NCBI RefSeq assembly: GCF_000003815.2
Contig: NC_049992.1
Location: 7,782,353-7,846,352, forward strand
Length of the DNA: 64,000 bases
Reading direction: 5' to 3'
Source: Branchiostoma floridae
Taxonomy: Eukaryota; Chordata; Leptocardii; Amphioxiformes; Branchiostomatidae
Positions 1 to 11,588 of the stretch are shown here, piece after piece. The notes beneath the pieces are model-generated. The model did no database searches. It saw nothing but the letters and a program-made list of their open reading frames with translations, and was not told the origin of the DNA. The position numbers were made by a program, and so were the translations under genes. Numbering within the stretch: position 1 is the first letter of the stretch; every line of letters starts with the position of its first letter.

Positions 1-3000
1 ATCTTCGTTACGCGCGGGTTGGTCGCTTTTATACGTCCATTAAATGTTGATAAGGTTTTCCTCGTGATTTTTCCTCATTTTTATCAGCGTATGGTTGTAC
101 GTAATTATCTCATTGCACTGCACTGCAGTGTGAATAATTTTTCTTTTATTCTCGGACCGAGAGGCAATCGTAAACGGAAGATTTTGTTGATCGCCCCGCG
201 ATGTATCGTTAATCCGGCCGTATGTTTCCCCGTGCGAAAATTATTTCAATCACTTCTGGCGCAGTGAGGATATCATAGAGGTCACGGAGGAACCGTTAGC
301 ACGTAAACCCTTTCCTCTGCCGAAGCCGTAGATCCCCCACTGGTCCCAACGATTGGACGTAATTGTGGCTCCTCGACTCGACCAATCCGTCACCAAAGCC
401 TTATAATCTATGTCCAGATTGCCAGGAGAGTAGAGAAATTAGCAGACTCAGACGGAGGGTCAAACTATGGCTGTATGTGCCACAGGTTACATGTAAACTC
501 ATCTTGGAAACTAGGACGTCCGCCTCTCGGAGGACTTTCTGCTCTTCGTCATGTTTAGGCCATGCCGATTTGATTGCACGGAGGACATCCGCAGCGCATC
601 AATTTTCGCCCGTTTAAATAAAAAAAGGTTTTCGACCATACTGCAAATCGTGCAAAGCAGCTGAAAAATGAGAAAATAGAAGCCGTGAATTACAAAAAAT
701 ATCGAAAATGGCAACTAATGTCGTAGAATGCCAAAATCAGTCCCAAAGTCAATGAAAGAAAGAGAATAAATAGTCTATTTTTTCTCTGTGTGTTCAACCT
801 TCCAGACAACTGAAGTTTCATAATGAAGGCAACTTTTTGGCAAACGTTTTTTATTTGCAAGCTCGCGCCAGTTTTGAGGCTCAAAGAGGATGCCAATAAT
901 CAGGATTTTAGGATCAACATCGTCCTAAATGAAAATCGTGGAGTTACCCGACACAATCAAATTATCAGATCCTGAAGGCTAGCGTGGTCATCTTTAATCC
1001 TGTCTGTGATCACTTTACGATGAGATATAATATTTACAGAATATATATTAACAGACTGATGAAACTGTTATTTTGTTTTTACCTAATGAATTTAGAAACA
1101 GTGTCACACTCTCTTCGCCTCTAGCTGCCTGCATAGCCTCTTCCACATTTTAGTCTGACCCCAGAATGGGAGAAAAAAAATCGTTTCAAAGAGGAGCAAT
1201 CACCAGAAGCATATGGCTGTCTGTGTTACAGGTTAGCAAAGGTGACCCCTCTCCCAGGAACTAGGACATCTGCCTCTCCTGGGGATTCCTGTGCTTCATC
1301 ATGTTTTAATGGAAATCGGCTCGCCACAACTCAATGTGGAATATCAATTATCCTGATAGCACTCGTGCATAATCTAGCCGGCAGGACCATTGAAAAGGTC
1401 TTTATTATACCCTTACCTCAATGACAAAATTTAGGAATAGTTTTTGGAGTTTCTCTATGTTTATGTATTTGTCTTTGTCTGTCTGCATTTTTTTATTTTT
1501 GTAATAAGCAACCACTAAATGGTCGAAAATTGTTGGTGAGAGGAAGGTCATGGTGAATCTTGGCCTTTTTTGCGGCTTTCCTTTGTGCTGCAGTAGAATT
1601 TCCATTTCTGTATCATTGTCCTGGAAGTGCTAGGGTTTTCGGTGGGCTGGCAGATAGATTTTGATGGCAGGAAGAAGCGGTGTAGGTTTAGACCCCATTG
1701 CAGTTTGCCATGGAACCACGGGGCGTTTTTATCAAAATCTTTCACGGATGATAACTGAGCAAAGAAACAATGGGCCCCATTTTCGTGATACGTTTGAAAT
1801 TGCTTTTTGATTAAGATTCGCATATTATTATTTTCGAACAAATAAGTCATGAATCCTAAAACATCTGATACAATGTGATGCTCTTCTCAGTGACGACAAA
1901 TCGTCACAATTTGCTCTTATTTCCTCTCTCTGTTTTTGTTCTTACCTTACAGTTCCTTACAGATCTTACAAGCTAGCAGCCTCTCGCATTTTACAACGAT
2001 ATCAGTTAACTTCTAGTGTGGATTAGATACCTTAAATCCCCGCACTTTTGTGATAAAATCTGTTTCATCAGAAAGATCACTCGGAATAAGAGGTAATCTA
2101 CTCGACAGATGGAGTAGATATCGCGAAGAGCGGTAAGAAGAAATCTTACAAGCCGTGCTTTCTGTCAACCAATCAGATTGCAGACCCGAAGTCATGCGGT
2201 AATTAAATTAATGCCTCGCGAGCCAATAAGACTCTCCTCGATGCGCGAAAATCCTACTTCCTCTCCTGTGACTCATCTCAAGATTACTTGCAACGAAGTT
2301 AACTTTACTTGCGCTCTTAAGTTTATGACCTGTCCTGTCTATCAAGTAAAAGCAATAAACTTTGTAGCTGTCTCCAGACAGCTAACTTGACGGGCATTCT
2401 AAATTAAAAGACGTAGGGGGTCTGAAAAAATCTCATTAAATTTTACAGTCGAATATCTCCATAACTATAAAAGTTGTGAACGCAATAAAAGATACTATTA
2501 GATGGATGACAGCATGCTATAGAATTGACAAGTTGCACTATATCATGCGCTTAAATAAAATGATAAAGCATGATTATATCTTTATTATCCACGGTATCTT
2601 CATAAAGCTAACTTGATTAGGGGTAGAGGTCGACCATGCGAGCAATACACTAAAGATTGAAGGCGAAGGCATGAAATTTAAAACTCTTGATGCAACCAAA
2701 TATGTTCGCAAAAAATACAAGCTTCCTGCATGTAGGGCAACAGGTGCAGAGTCAAAACTTTGATAGAAAGTTTAAGATTCTAGATCTACGTACACATGCG
2801 CAATGTCAAATATGAACCTCGTGACTTTTAAACAGTTATTGTATTTATCATGTACTTGTCCATATATATAATGAATTACCTTCGTCGGCCAGTTTGCATG
2901 ACAATGCCCAGACTTTTTGTTTAGGGGTTTCCACCCTTGATCTGCGCATGTGCACCTATATCCGCGAATGCACTTATTTTCCTCGTTAAACACGAAGTTT

Positions 3001-3149
3001 GGTTCACAACAACCCGGAGACAGACTTCCGTATTACAGCACGTGATTTTGAAATAGATACTCTTTTTTTGTCTATTTGCTTTTAGACAGACGAGGACAAT
3101 GTGGCACTGCATTCAAGTTTTGTAACTTACATTTATATTACACGGTGCA
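1..3149. other. Non-genic stretch with dispersed repeat copies
   Basis: No supported exon. Positions about 485-620 and 1205-1345 are diverged copies of one repeat (shared 'aactaggac', 'cgcctctc', 'cttcatcatgtttt'). The end of the first copy (about 585-615) recurs at 28440-28500. Open frames here are short and show no recognisable domain. A first exon of the downstream channel gene could be hidden here but I could not identify one. Confidence 0.5.
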
Positions 3150-3360
3150 GACAGAAGGTAAAGGTAGTCTTTTACCTCCCCAACCGAAGTCAGGTACCCA
3201 TTTTTTTACACCTGGGTGAAGTGAGGAAGTTCGTGTAAAGTGCCTTTCCCAAGGGCAAAACGTCGGGGGCACGGCGGGGATCGAACTCATGTCTACAGTA
3301 TCCACTCAGGACCTATAGGTTGCGAACCGAACGCTCTACCAGTTACGCCACGCCCGACGC
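3150..3360 (-). repeat. tRNA-derived SINE, family 1, copy 1
   Basis: Read on the minus strand, the head is tRNA-like. It has an A-box-like segment (tggcgtaactggtagagcg) and a B box (gagttcgatcccc), followed by a conserved body (cccttgggaaaggcacttta) and a tail containing a T run. A second copy lies at 10911-11041 in the same orientation. The body resembles the 'CTTGGGCAAGTCACTT' core known from MIR-type SINEs; that similarity is from memory. It is not a functional tRNA gene, because the acceptor stem does not pair cleanly. Confidence 0.75.
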
Positions 3361-4060
3361 CACTTTCTTCACGACGCCGGTGGGCCTATCTATGCTACGA
3401 CTACTGTACACTAACTTTAAAGTCATCATAAACTAAGTTTAACAGAACTATCGAGACCTTTCTTGGTATTGGCATGCAGCGCAGGTCTGAGACTTCAATT
3501 GTGGCCCCTGAGGAACTTTTCACATGAATTGATGATCTTCTAGATCACCTCTAGGGTAAAGTAAGACATGTTATGGATGGTAGAGTTATCGTGTAGGCGA
3601 GGATGGTCGGTGGGGCTTATGTAGATTAACGATATTGCCTACAACAGCATTATGTGTTGGTGTGGCTTTACAATTAATAGACGAGGCTGACCGATATGTC
3701 CCATTACCTTTCTCACATTTACTAGACAGGAAATCCGCACGGCCATGTCTATAGTAGACCAATGTAGCTCATTAGACCATCAAGCCATGACATCAATATG
3801 GCATCAAGCCGATACATTTACTGCCAACTAAACTTAGTTCAATGCTATCGAGAGTTGGCTCATGAGTTACACTCTAAAAAGATAGTCATGATGTAATCGG
3901 GATAAGATCTTCTGTAGCTCATGTTGTTTTTTCTTTTAGCGCATCCTCACGTAAAACTGTTACTAACGTGGTAGGTCGTCCTATGATGTCGTGGGATTTC
4001 CAAGCAGTCTGTGACGGAGCCAAAGACCGACAATGATCCGAGACAGCATTTTCAGTAACA

Positions 4061-4080
4061 AGACAGACAGACAGACAGAC
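4061..4080. repeat. (GACA)n microsatellite
   Basis: About five uninterrupted GACA units. No gene context. Confidence 0.9.
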
Positions 4081-5634
4081 TATAATGTAGGCGCAACCAT
4101 AAGTCCTGTTCCCAGACAATGCAGACGGGTTTGCATGATACGGTACTGCAATTGATCATTGTGACAACACCAGTTAAAGCTGACTAGAAGGCCACTTAAC
4201 ATGTTGGATTCTCGTCGCTGTCTGTAGAATTAAGTCTGGCTATTGCATGTGGGACAAGATGTGAACAAAGGGTGTGGTCATAGTGTCTCGACAGTTGTCC
4301 GGCACAGACAAGCAATTTATCCTTTAAGCCTTTCGACTATCGACTAAGTGAGGGGTGGTCTGGTACTGGATTAACGAACTTCAATAGTGTTCCCTTGACC
4401 CACTTCTATCCATGAGCCATTTGATTTGTACCGCCGCCTTCCCAATCTACAACACTCGTGTCCCACCTGAGCTGAAGAAAGAAGGCGAGTGCCTTTTCGG
4501 AAACTTTTCATCGCAGGCTTCTTGGCGACGCCTCAGTGGCGACGCCTAATAGTATAGTGTGCGTCCGTTTGACAAAAATTCCCAAAATTTCGTAGGCATC
4601 TGTACAATTTTTTCCCGCATGCGTAGTTGCATCATGCTTGTCTGCAATCTGCATTCTTTCGTTCCCCGAAGGGAATTCCCAAGCTTTGTGTCGTTCAGAC
4701 CAGTGATATTCAAATATGCGCTCACAATATCTATCGGCCAGTTTTTAAGTCATAACAACTGTATTAGAATTGAGTTACAATCGTTTCAGATGTCAGATGA
4801 AAACTTTTTTTCGGCTGCCGTACGTTTGTATGTCTAACTCTCAACAACATGTGCCTACAACCGTTTCATTTTGAAAGGTAATAATAAAAGTGCAATAAAA
4901 GAAGTTATTGAAAAATGTCTGATCATATCATATCATGGTTTCTATAGATTACCAAAGCTAACTCTACAAAACTAAATGATTTCAAATAACTTAAGCCCAT
5001 TACCATGTATGATATACGCGGAGTACCAAACACCCATGCACATTGGCAGACTGCCACACCATATAAAGCAAAACTAACTGGTACGTTTCCAAAATGACTG
5101 CCGCTATGTATGATTCATCTGCCGTAGTTTGTCAGATGGCCGCTCTGCCGTAAAGACATTTAACTTTCTCCCTGCTGCTCACAGTTGTAATCAATGCAAA
5201 TTTTGCGCCAAAAGGCAACCTTAGCAAGACGATGGTTAATGTAGGATGACGTGGTTCATTGACTGTACTGATTTTACTATGAACCCCTGGTGGTTCTCGA
5301 AATTGCTTACTCTAGACCCCGGTTAGACCCCGTAACGTTATATCAGAACACTTCAACATCGCATGATTACCATCTGTCAGATACTCCGTACTCAATACAT
5401 CATCTTATTAGCAGAGTCCTACTGTATAAAACGAAGCTGAAGGTGTTTTTAGTCTTGAAGGAGACCTAGTACCAGTAATCTGTCAATATATAGCAGATAC
5501 AACAACGTGTCTGCCAAAATTCTTTCAAATCTCATAAAACCGTTCCATGCCATTTGTCAAAAACTCATTGTTCCGTTCAACCAAGGAGGTTTCATCTTGG
5601 GATCAATATTTTAATTACAGAGTCCCACTGTTTT

Positions 5635-5659
5635 TAATAATAATAATAATAATAATAAT
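5635..5659. repeat. (AAT)n microsatellite, possible LINE tail
   Basis: Trinucleotide run followed by 'ctttattgcatgttcatgcc', which read on the minus strand resembles the end of a LINE with an AATAAA-like signal and a microsatellite tail. The LINE assignment is inference. Confidence 0.7.
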
Positions 5660-6354
5660 CTTTATTGCATGTTCATGCCCGAAGGCTAAATGCACAAGTG
5701 ACCGCAAGTGGTCTAATGGATGAAAAGGAATTAAAAAAAAATGATCCCATACGTACAGTAGTTTCAGGTAGACTAATGGAGAATAATCTAGAATACCGTG
5801 TGTCTCTATAGGAAACATCAGAAAACTATCGTTAATCGCTAACATTTTCTTCTCTCTTTTTGAAACACATGATACTTTAATACTCCTCCGCTCTCAAGCA
5901 TGACTCGCCAATATGAAAGAAGCGTGATCACAGCGAAGGATATCGGTATTTCCTTTAGGGCTAGGATTATCGAAATCTGGACATCAAAATGGCAATAGCT
6001 GACTCTATAGAATCCAACGAGTTTTCAGCCAGGGACGGTCCTCAGACAGTTAAACGTGCTTAATGAAGATTTCCGGACCACAAATGGACCTGCAATTTAA
6101 TCATTTAAGCAGGCTTGGGGGTAATATTCATGACAAAATACAGGAAAGTGCACATTATTTTGAGCCAGATGTTTGTCATTGACATCCGAATGGGGATATT
6201 TGAGGAGCAAACCATATTTCAATAGGGCTTACGGCAAGTGAAGGTGGCACACTCACCCACTTTCGCTAATCCTTCGCGTCTGTGCTGTACAGTAACTTAG
6301 AACGTTAAATGGGCACGTAAAAAGTCTCATGATAAGATCTTAAGGTGGGTGTCT

Positions 6355-6595
6355 CAACATGAAAAATGTTTCAGGTTGAGAAAGAACTTTGGATGGACTT
6401 TTATGTAGACGTGTTTTTAAGATGGATCTACTTGCATGAATACATTTAATTCCATTGATCAGCTCAACTTAAGGCTTACGTAAAAAAATTCAGGTTGAGA
6501 AAAAAACTTGTGCAGACTTTTATATGAAAGTGTCTTTAAGGTAGATGTACTATTTTGAGTGCGTTTGATTCCATTGATTAGACACTTACTTTCTT
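6355..6595. repeat. Two-unit tandem duplication
   Basis: The units at about 6355-6465 and 6483-6595 share 'ttcaggttgagaaa', 'gacttttat' and 'attccattgat' in the same order. They are diverged, so the event is not recent. Confidence 0.7.
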
Positions 6596-8503
6596 GATAG
6601 AAAGTTTCCAGTCAATCACGGTGTCACTTGTGACTAAGAACAACACGATTGGCAGATAACTTTCCCTCCAGCAACAGGAGGGCGAGTACCTGATTGGTTG
6701 AAAGCTGGGTAGAGATGACGAAGCGAGAAGAACGGATCGCAGGCCGGTATACCCCAGGGTCATTGCTCAAGATGAACAACAATGATAATTTTGTTACAGA
6801 TCCATACATATCGATGATCTTTAATATATCGAAGTCATGGCTGTGTAGGTAATTCTCCATGGCGTACACAGATTTTAGATATCTGCATAACCTCATCTTG
6901 CCAACATCATCAGAGAGATTGTCGTGAAAAGTTTGGATAGACATGTCAGAGAGTTTTCCCCTAAGTAGTCCACATAACGTGCGTGATATGTTGATTATCG
7001 AGATCAATGTTGCTGTTATGCCAGATTAAGGACAAACCACCAAGGTCAAGCATTCTTTACATGATGTAACAGATTTTTCTTGTTGCTGTATGAACCGTTT
7101 TTGAGCACATAGATTATCATCAAAAGCTTCAGAATAGAAACCTGACAGCATTTCAGAAATCTACGCTGCATCATACATGTGACTCCTCTGCTTTAATCTG
7201 AATTCCAGGCACGAACATCACCGCTAATAAACACGGTCTCTCCTGTCAGTCATAGTCCCGGACGGAGTAAAGCAAAAATTCGTCTCTAAGAGGTTGTTAA
7301 CGTTACAGTCCGTGTCAGTTATTAGGGCTGAGTGTGTGAGTCCATTAACGTCCATTCAGAGCAGAGTGCACTGCAGGTGTTAGCTATCAGGCAAATTCAG
7401 CACAGAAATGGGCTCTTAGTGTGACACAGGAGTAGAGTATTTAGAGTACAGGCTTGCTGCATAATTATACTGCATGGCTTGGTTCATCGCATACCAGGCG
7501 TAACCCTACTTTTTTCTTCAATAGGTGGACTCTCTCGCGTCTGGGGTGGTCGTCAAATGTTGAGGTGAAATTTCGTGACGTTTTAGTACTGTTTTTAAAC
7601 ACCTTTAACCCGAATAGTGGGCGTAAACCGGAGACCCAGTATTTGAGGAGAGCCACACATCGAGCACGGTAGAGAACCCAGGACACTTACGACATGGTTC
7701 CATCCTGGTTCGAGTGCCGGGATCAAACTATTCAAACCTTACATCCCGGTCTTAGGCAAAACTCATGGGTTAAAACCAAACGCTGGTTTACCGGTTGTTC
7801 GAAACAGACAAAAAGATAAATAAAACGTTGCGATTTTCATCAACTCGAACTTGAATATTGAGACAAAGACTTACGATATTCTTTGCGAAGCACTGCAACC
7901 CGCAGCAGCATTTGGAACATACACTTTGTGAATATACGTCCCATCCGAGAGGAAGTCTCTAACCTAAGCTACATGTAGATTCGCATTTCAATTAAGTCGA
8001 ATGAGAAATGTATGTCAATTGCCTCTCCCAGTGGCAGAGCACTATGCTAGGGTTTCGAATCCAGAACTTTTAGGTTTTAAAGTCAAGAAACCTAATCACG
8101 AGGCCACCTTCACACGGTATATATTTTCAGCCACGTCACCCAAAGGCCATCGACCGGAAAGAAGTTGTTAACCCTGGACATGTGAACATGGACTTCAGCC
8201 AAGCTGGGCAACACTTTTACGCTCGGAGCAAAATTGCAAATTGTGTCAGTAGCTGTAGTGAGATCCTAGCGGAACTTGCGCCGCTACCAACTCCCTCAAC
8301 GAATTTATGACTACATGACTCCACGGGAAAATTAATGTTGCCCCCTCCCCCAGAGGACGGCCTTGATTTGAGCGCAGGAGGTACTCGGGGCTCAGCGGCA
8401 CGAAATATTGATTTGAACTTGGCGTTGCCTCCTCACCAATCAAGAGCCCACGTGCCGTGGCATCCTACTGTCGGAAGGGCTGATAAATCGGGAGGGTCTC
8501 TAA

Positions 8504-10591
8504 TTGGCTCAATACCTGCCAGACACGCGGGAATGGGGCATTTTTCACCCAGATCGCCGCTTTCCGGATATGTCTACAGCCAACATCAAATTCAAACGGT
8601 GTCAAATGGGAGATGAAAATGAAGAAGCGCAATCAAATGACCATATGCATGGAACGTTCGAACATGCCAGTTTAACCAAATCACGCTTCTTACATAAGTT
8701 GCCATCATGCGAGCTGAAGACAAACGCTTTCTACGAAACCCTTCAGGATGCCATTGAAAAGTACTTTCCCACCCGACGAGTGAAAATGCACTGCACCGAC
8801 AAACAATGGATATCACCAGAGCTTAAGTCACTCATCTTAAAAAGACAGGAGGCGTTCTCAGATGGAAAGCTGTGCCTGTGGAGACAACTCAGGAACAAAG
8901 TTAACAGAGAGATAAAGAAAGCAAAGAGTGTGTACTACTTTGAACGTGTAAGAAAACTGAAAAGAGAGGATCCAGCTACATGGTACCGAGAACTGAGGAC
9001 TATGTTAAACATGCAACACAAGGACGTCCTGGTCAACATTCCTGGCAATGTGACCGCCGACTCTCTCTTCATTGCCAACCACATAAACCAACAGTTTGCT
9101 GCTGTGGCTCAAGGTCGACCTTGCCTAGACCCGACACTACTGCCAGCGTACATGCCATGCAGAGCCCCACCGCCAGAGGTCTTCCCCTGGGACGTTTACA
9201 ACATTTTGAGAAAACTGAAAGTGGGGAAAGCTCCCGGTCCTGACCAACTGAGTTCCCGAGTCCTGCGAGAGTTTGCCTGTGAGTTTAGTACACCTCTCGC
9301 AGACATTCTCAACGCATCACTGAAGGAAGGGTACGTGCCACAACAGTGGAAGGACGCGATAGTAGTCCCGCTGCCGAAGTCACAGCCACCATCAATCAGT
9401 AAACTGCGTCCGGTGTCCTTGACCTCACAGCTTGCCAAAGTTGCTGAGACTTTTGTATCTAAGTGGCTTCTACGGGACATCCGACCGTCGCTTGACCCTC
9501 AGCAATACGGAAGTCTTAAGGGGCGATCAACCGCACAGTATCTTGTCAGTTTGCTAGACTACGTGACCAAGGAATCCGACAAACTGGGAAACATTACGAC
9601 CATGGTCATGACGGATTTCTCAAAAGCGTTTGACAGAATCGATCATACCGTAGCGATAAATAAGTTGTTAAAGCTTGGAGCGTCACCTTGTCTAATTCCA
9701 TGGATCAGTAACTTTCTCTCCAACCGACGTCAGCGAGTGCGGTACGACAGCTTACTCTCGGACTGGGAAAGTCTGTCATGTTCAGTACCTCAAGGTACAC
9801 TTCTTGGTCCGATTATATTTCTGGCCGTCTTTGACGACGCACTGAGAGAAGCACTGGTACAAGAATGGAAGTTCGTTGATGACCTCTCTATGGCTGAGTC
9901 ACGTCATCACAGTGAACCTTCCATCTTACAGAGTGAGCTTGACACGTTTAGTGACTGGGCCAAACTAAACCACATGCTCCTCAATGCGGAAAAGTGTAAG
10001 GTCATGGTTTTCTGTTGGATGAAAGTGCCCCCCAGTCCACCTGTCCTCAAAATTGATGGAACACAGCTGGAAATAGTACCTGTTACTTGTCTACTTGGCG
10101 TGTGGCTTCAAGCGAACTTGAAATGGTCAGTACAAGTAGACAAAATGCTATCAAAAGCGAATGGCAGGCTGTTCATGTTAAGAAAAGTAAAACGCTTTAA
10201 CCTCCCAACCGATGACCTTGTTCAAGTTTACACATCCTATGTACGTCCAGTGGTAGAGTATTGTGCTCCAGTGTGGCACCCTGGGCTGACGTCATCACAA
10301 ACTGTACGTCTGGAAAGAGTCCAGAAAAGAGCACTGCGGACTATCCTCGGGGAACATTACATAGACTACGAGACTGCGCTTCTGACCACAAACCTTCAGA
10401 CACTTGAAAAAAGAAGGATTGACTTGTGCTTGAAATTCGCCAAGAAGCTCGACCCCTCATTGCTCCCGCCAAGGGCTGGCGAGATCCACGGTAGATCCAC
10501 GAGAAACTCGGACTTGTTCAACACAGTAAGATGCAGAACCAACCGTTACAGAAACTCTTCCATTCTTAGTAAGACTGTTAAACAAACATAG
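8504..10591 (+). CDS. CR1/L2-like LINE reverse transcriptase (ORF2 part)
   Basis: A 695-codon open frame carrying a non-LTR retrotransposon reverse transcriptase. The homologous part starts near residue 65. A basic linker comes first, then the KAPGPD motif near residue 243, LRPVSLTSQLAK, the catalytic TDFSKAFDRIDH segment, SVPQGTLLGP and the active-site box FVDD. Thumb and C-terminal segments follow (KCKVMVF, LLGVWLQ, YVRPVVEYCAPVWHPG, LERVQKRALR). The apurinic endonuclease normally found upstream is absent, so the copy is 5'-truncated and the first ~60 codons are probably unrelated flank. The rest is open to its stop, suggesting a young insertion. Clade placement is by motif style and could be refined to CR1, L2 or Rex1. 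It lies upstream of the first visible channel exon, probably in that gene's first intron. Confidence 0.9.
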   Translation: MAQYLPDTREWGIFHPDRRFPDMSTANIKFKRCQMGDENEEAQSNDHMHGTFEHASLTKSRFLHKLPSCELKTNAFYETLQDAIEKYFPTRRVKMHCTDKQWISPELKSLILKRQEAFSDGKLCLWRQLRNKVNREIKKAKSVYYFERVRKLKREDPATWYRELRTMLNMQHKDVLVNIPGNVTADSLFIANHINQQFAAVAQGRPCLDPTLLPAYMPCRAPPPEVFPWDVYNILRKLKVGKAPGPDQLSSRVLREFACEFSTPLADILNASLKEGYVPQQWKDAIVVPLPKSQPPSISKLRPVSLTSQLAKVAETFVSKWLLRDIRPSLDPQQYGSLKGRSTAQYLVSLLDYVTKESDKLGNITTMVMTDFSKAFDRIDHTVAINKLLKLGASPCLIPWISNFLSNRRQRVRYDSLLSDWESLSCSVPQGTLLGPIIFLAVFDDALREALVQEWKFVDDLSMAESRHHSEPSILQSELDTFSDWAKLNHMLLNAEKCKVMVFCWMKVPPSPPVLKIDGTQLEIVPVTCLLGVWLQANLKWSVQVDKMLSKANGRLFMLRKVKRFNLPTDDLVQVYTSYVRPVVEYCAPVWHPGLTSSQTVRLERVQKRALRTILGEHYIDYETALLTTNLQTLEKRRIDLCLKFAKKLDPSLLPPRAGEIHGRSTRNSDLFNTVRCRTNRYRNSSILSKTVKQT

Positions 10592-10838
10592 CTAAACAAT
10601 AGTAGTCTTGGAATGTTCTAATCACAAATGTATGTTTCCGTCTCTTGCCTATACATGATGTATTTATATAAAGTTTTAAAAGATACTTAGTTTTAGTGTG
10701 TATAAGTGTTATTCATCAGATAGTCTTTAACTCGATGTATTAAGGATTTAATGGAAAAAACGTGCAATTCAGCCAATTGGCTGCCAAATGTTTTTACTGA
10801 AGTTGTGTTGTGCAACAAATAAACCATTCATTCAAGTT
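8600..10838 (+). mobile_element. 5'-truncated CR1/L2-like LINE insertion
   Basis: Comprises the reverse-transcriptase frame plus a ~245-bp 3' untranslated tail, ending with AATAAA and a short ATTCA repeat (caaataaaccattcattca). Terminal short repeats instead of long poly(A) are typical of CR1/L2-type elements. The 5' limit is uncertain by about 100 bp, and no target-site duplication was resolved. Confidence 0.8.
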
Positions 10839-10910
10839 CTTCTTCTTCTTTCGTTTTAAGGCTACCAACTTCAACTTGCTGAAGACCTTTGTAGCCTATA
10901 TACTAATTTT

Positions 10911-11041
10911 CTCACTTGAGTGAAGTGAGGAAAGTCGTGTAAAGTGCCTTTCCCAAGGGCACAAGATCGATGACACGGCGGAGTTCGAACTCAGGACCTT
11001 CTGGACCAGTCAAATGCCCTGCCGATTGCGCCACGCGGTCC
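10911..11041 (-). repeat. tRNA-derived SINE, family 1, copy 2
   Basis: Minus-strand A-box-like (tggcgcaatcggcagggc) and B-box (gagttcgaactcc) segments are followed by the same 'cccttgggaaaggcacttta' body as the copy near 3150-3360. The tail is shorter here. Confidence 0.75.
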
Positions 11042-11490
11042 CATTGACCGTCAAGTTGTTCAGGCCCCTAGAAGCATTGATTCATGAGAATTGAGACGAT
11101 CCTAATCCTGATGACATATACCTATGTGCTATGACTTCAGACTGTGAAGTGTCTGTTGCCATGGATTTGTAGGCTTGGTGAATGGTTTTCATGGTGACAG
11201 AGAATTCTGAGTTCCTGATGGTCATAGGACAGAGTAGTCTAAACTTCTATTCTTCTTCTCCTCCTTCTTTTTTGGCCCCTATTACATGAAATCAATTCCG
11301 GCTGTGTCACTCACCTGACATTCGCGCTACTGGAATAGATTGCAGTCCTCAAGACGTGACGTTTAGACGTGACTGGTGTATACATACGTCCTCAAGTAAT
11401 ACATTCAATTGCTTATTTATATTAAAATAATATCCTATTGCAGTAGTATACCATGTATTTATGTATATCTTTTCTTTTCATCTCATCCAG

Positions 11491-11588
11491 AACATCAGGA
11501 GCTGCCGGTTCGGAGGAGCACAACCATACTGCAGTCCTCCAGTCTCTCCTGGGGGTTTCAGAAGGTATCTTGAGGCCGAACTTCAATG
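11491..11588 (+). CDS. Channel exon: end of N-terminal leader
   Basis: The acceptor is 'tctcatccag' and the donor is GTAAGT. The exon is 98 bp, entered with two bases carried over from the preceding exon and left with one. It encodes TSGAAGSEEHNH...LLGVSEGILRPNFN, the last part matching the (I/L)RPNF segment before the first beta strand in glycine receptors. It joins in frame to 22564 to give PNFNGKPVNV. NHT is a possible N-glycosylation site. Confidence 0.85.

Larger units (their letters stand above)
3361..8500. other. Non-genic stretch with small repeats
   Basis: No recognisable gene. Visible features are a (GACA)n run at 4061-4080, an (AAT)n run at 5635-5659 next to a possible LINE 3' tail read on the minus strand, and a tandem duplication at about 6355-6465 and 6483-6595. 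A weak tRNA-like stretch lies near 8020-8080. The 127-codon minus-strand frame at 6624-7007 has no recognisable domain. Confidence 0.45.

Noticed and set aside
3270-3360. tRNA gene on the minus strand
   Set aside because: A- and B-box-like parts are present, but the acceptor stem does not pair and the same body follows a second copy at 10911. It is a SINE head.
6624-7007. 127-codon minus-strand frame
   Set aside because: No domain, no splice context and no similarity I can name; compatible with chance in this composition.
7454-7686. Overlapping frames on both strands near 7.5 kb
   Set aside because: Mutual shadows of one open stretch with no recognisable protein on either strand.
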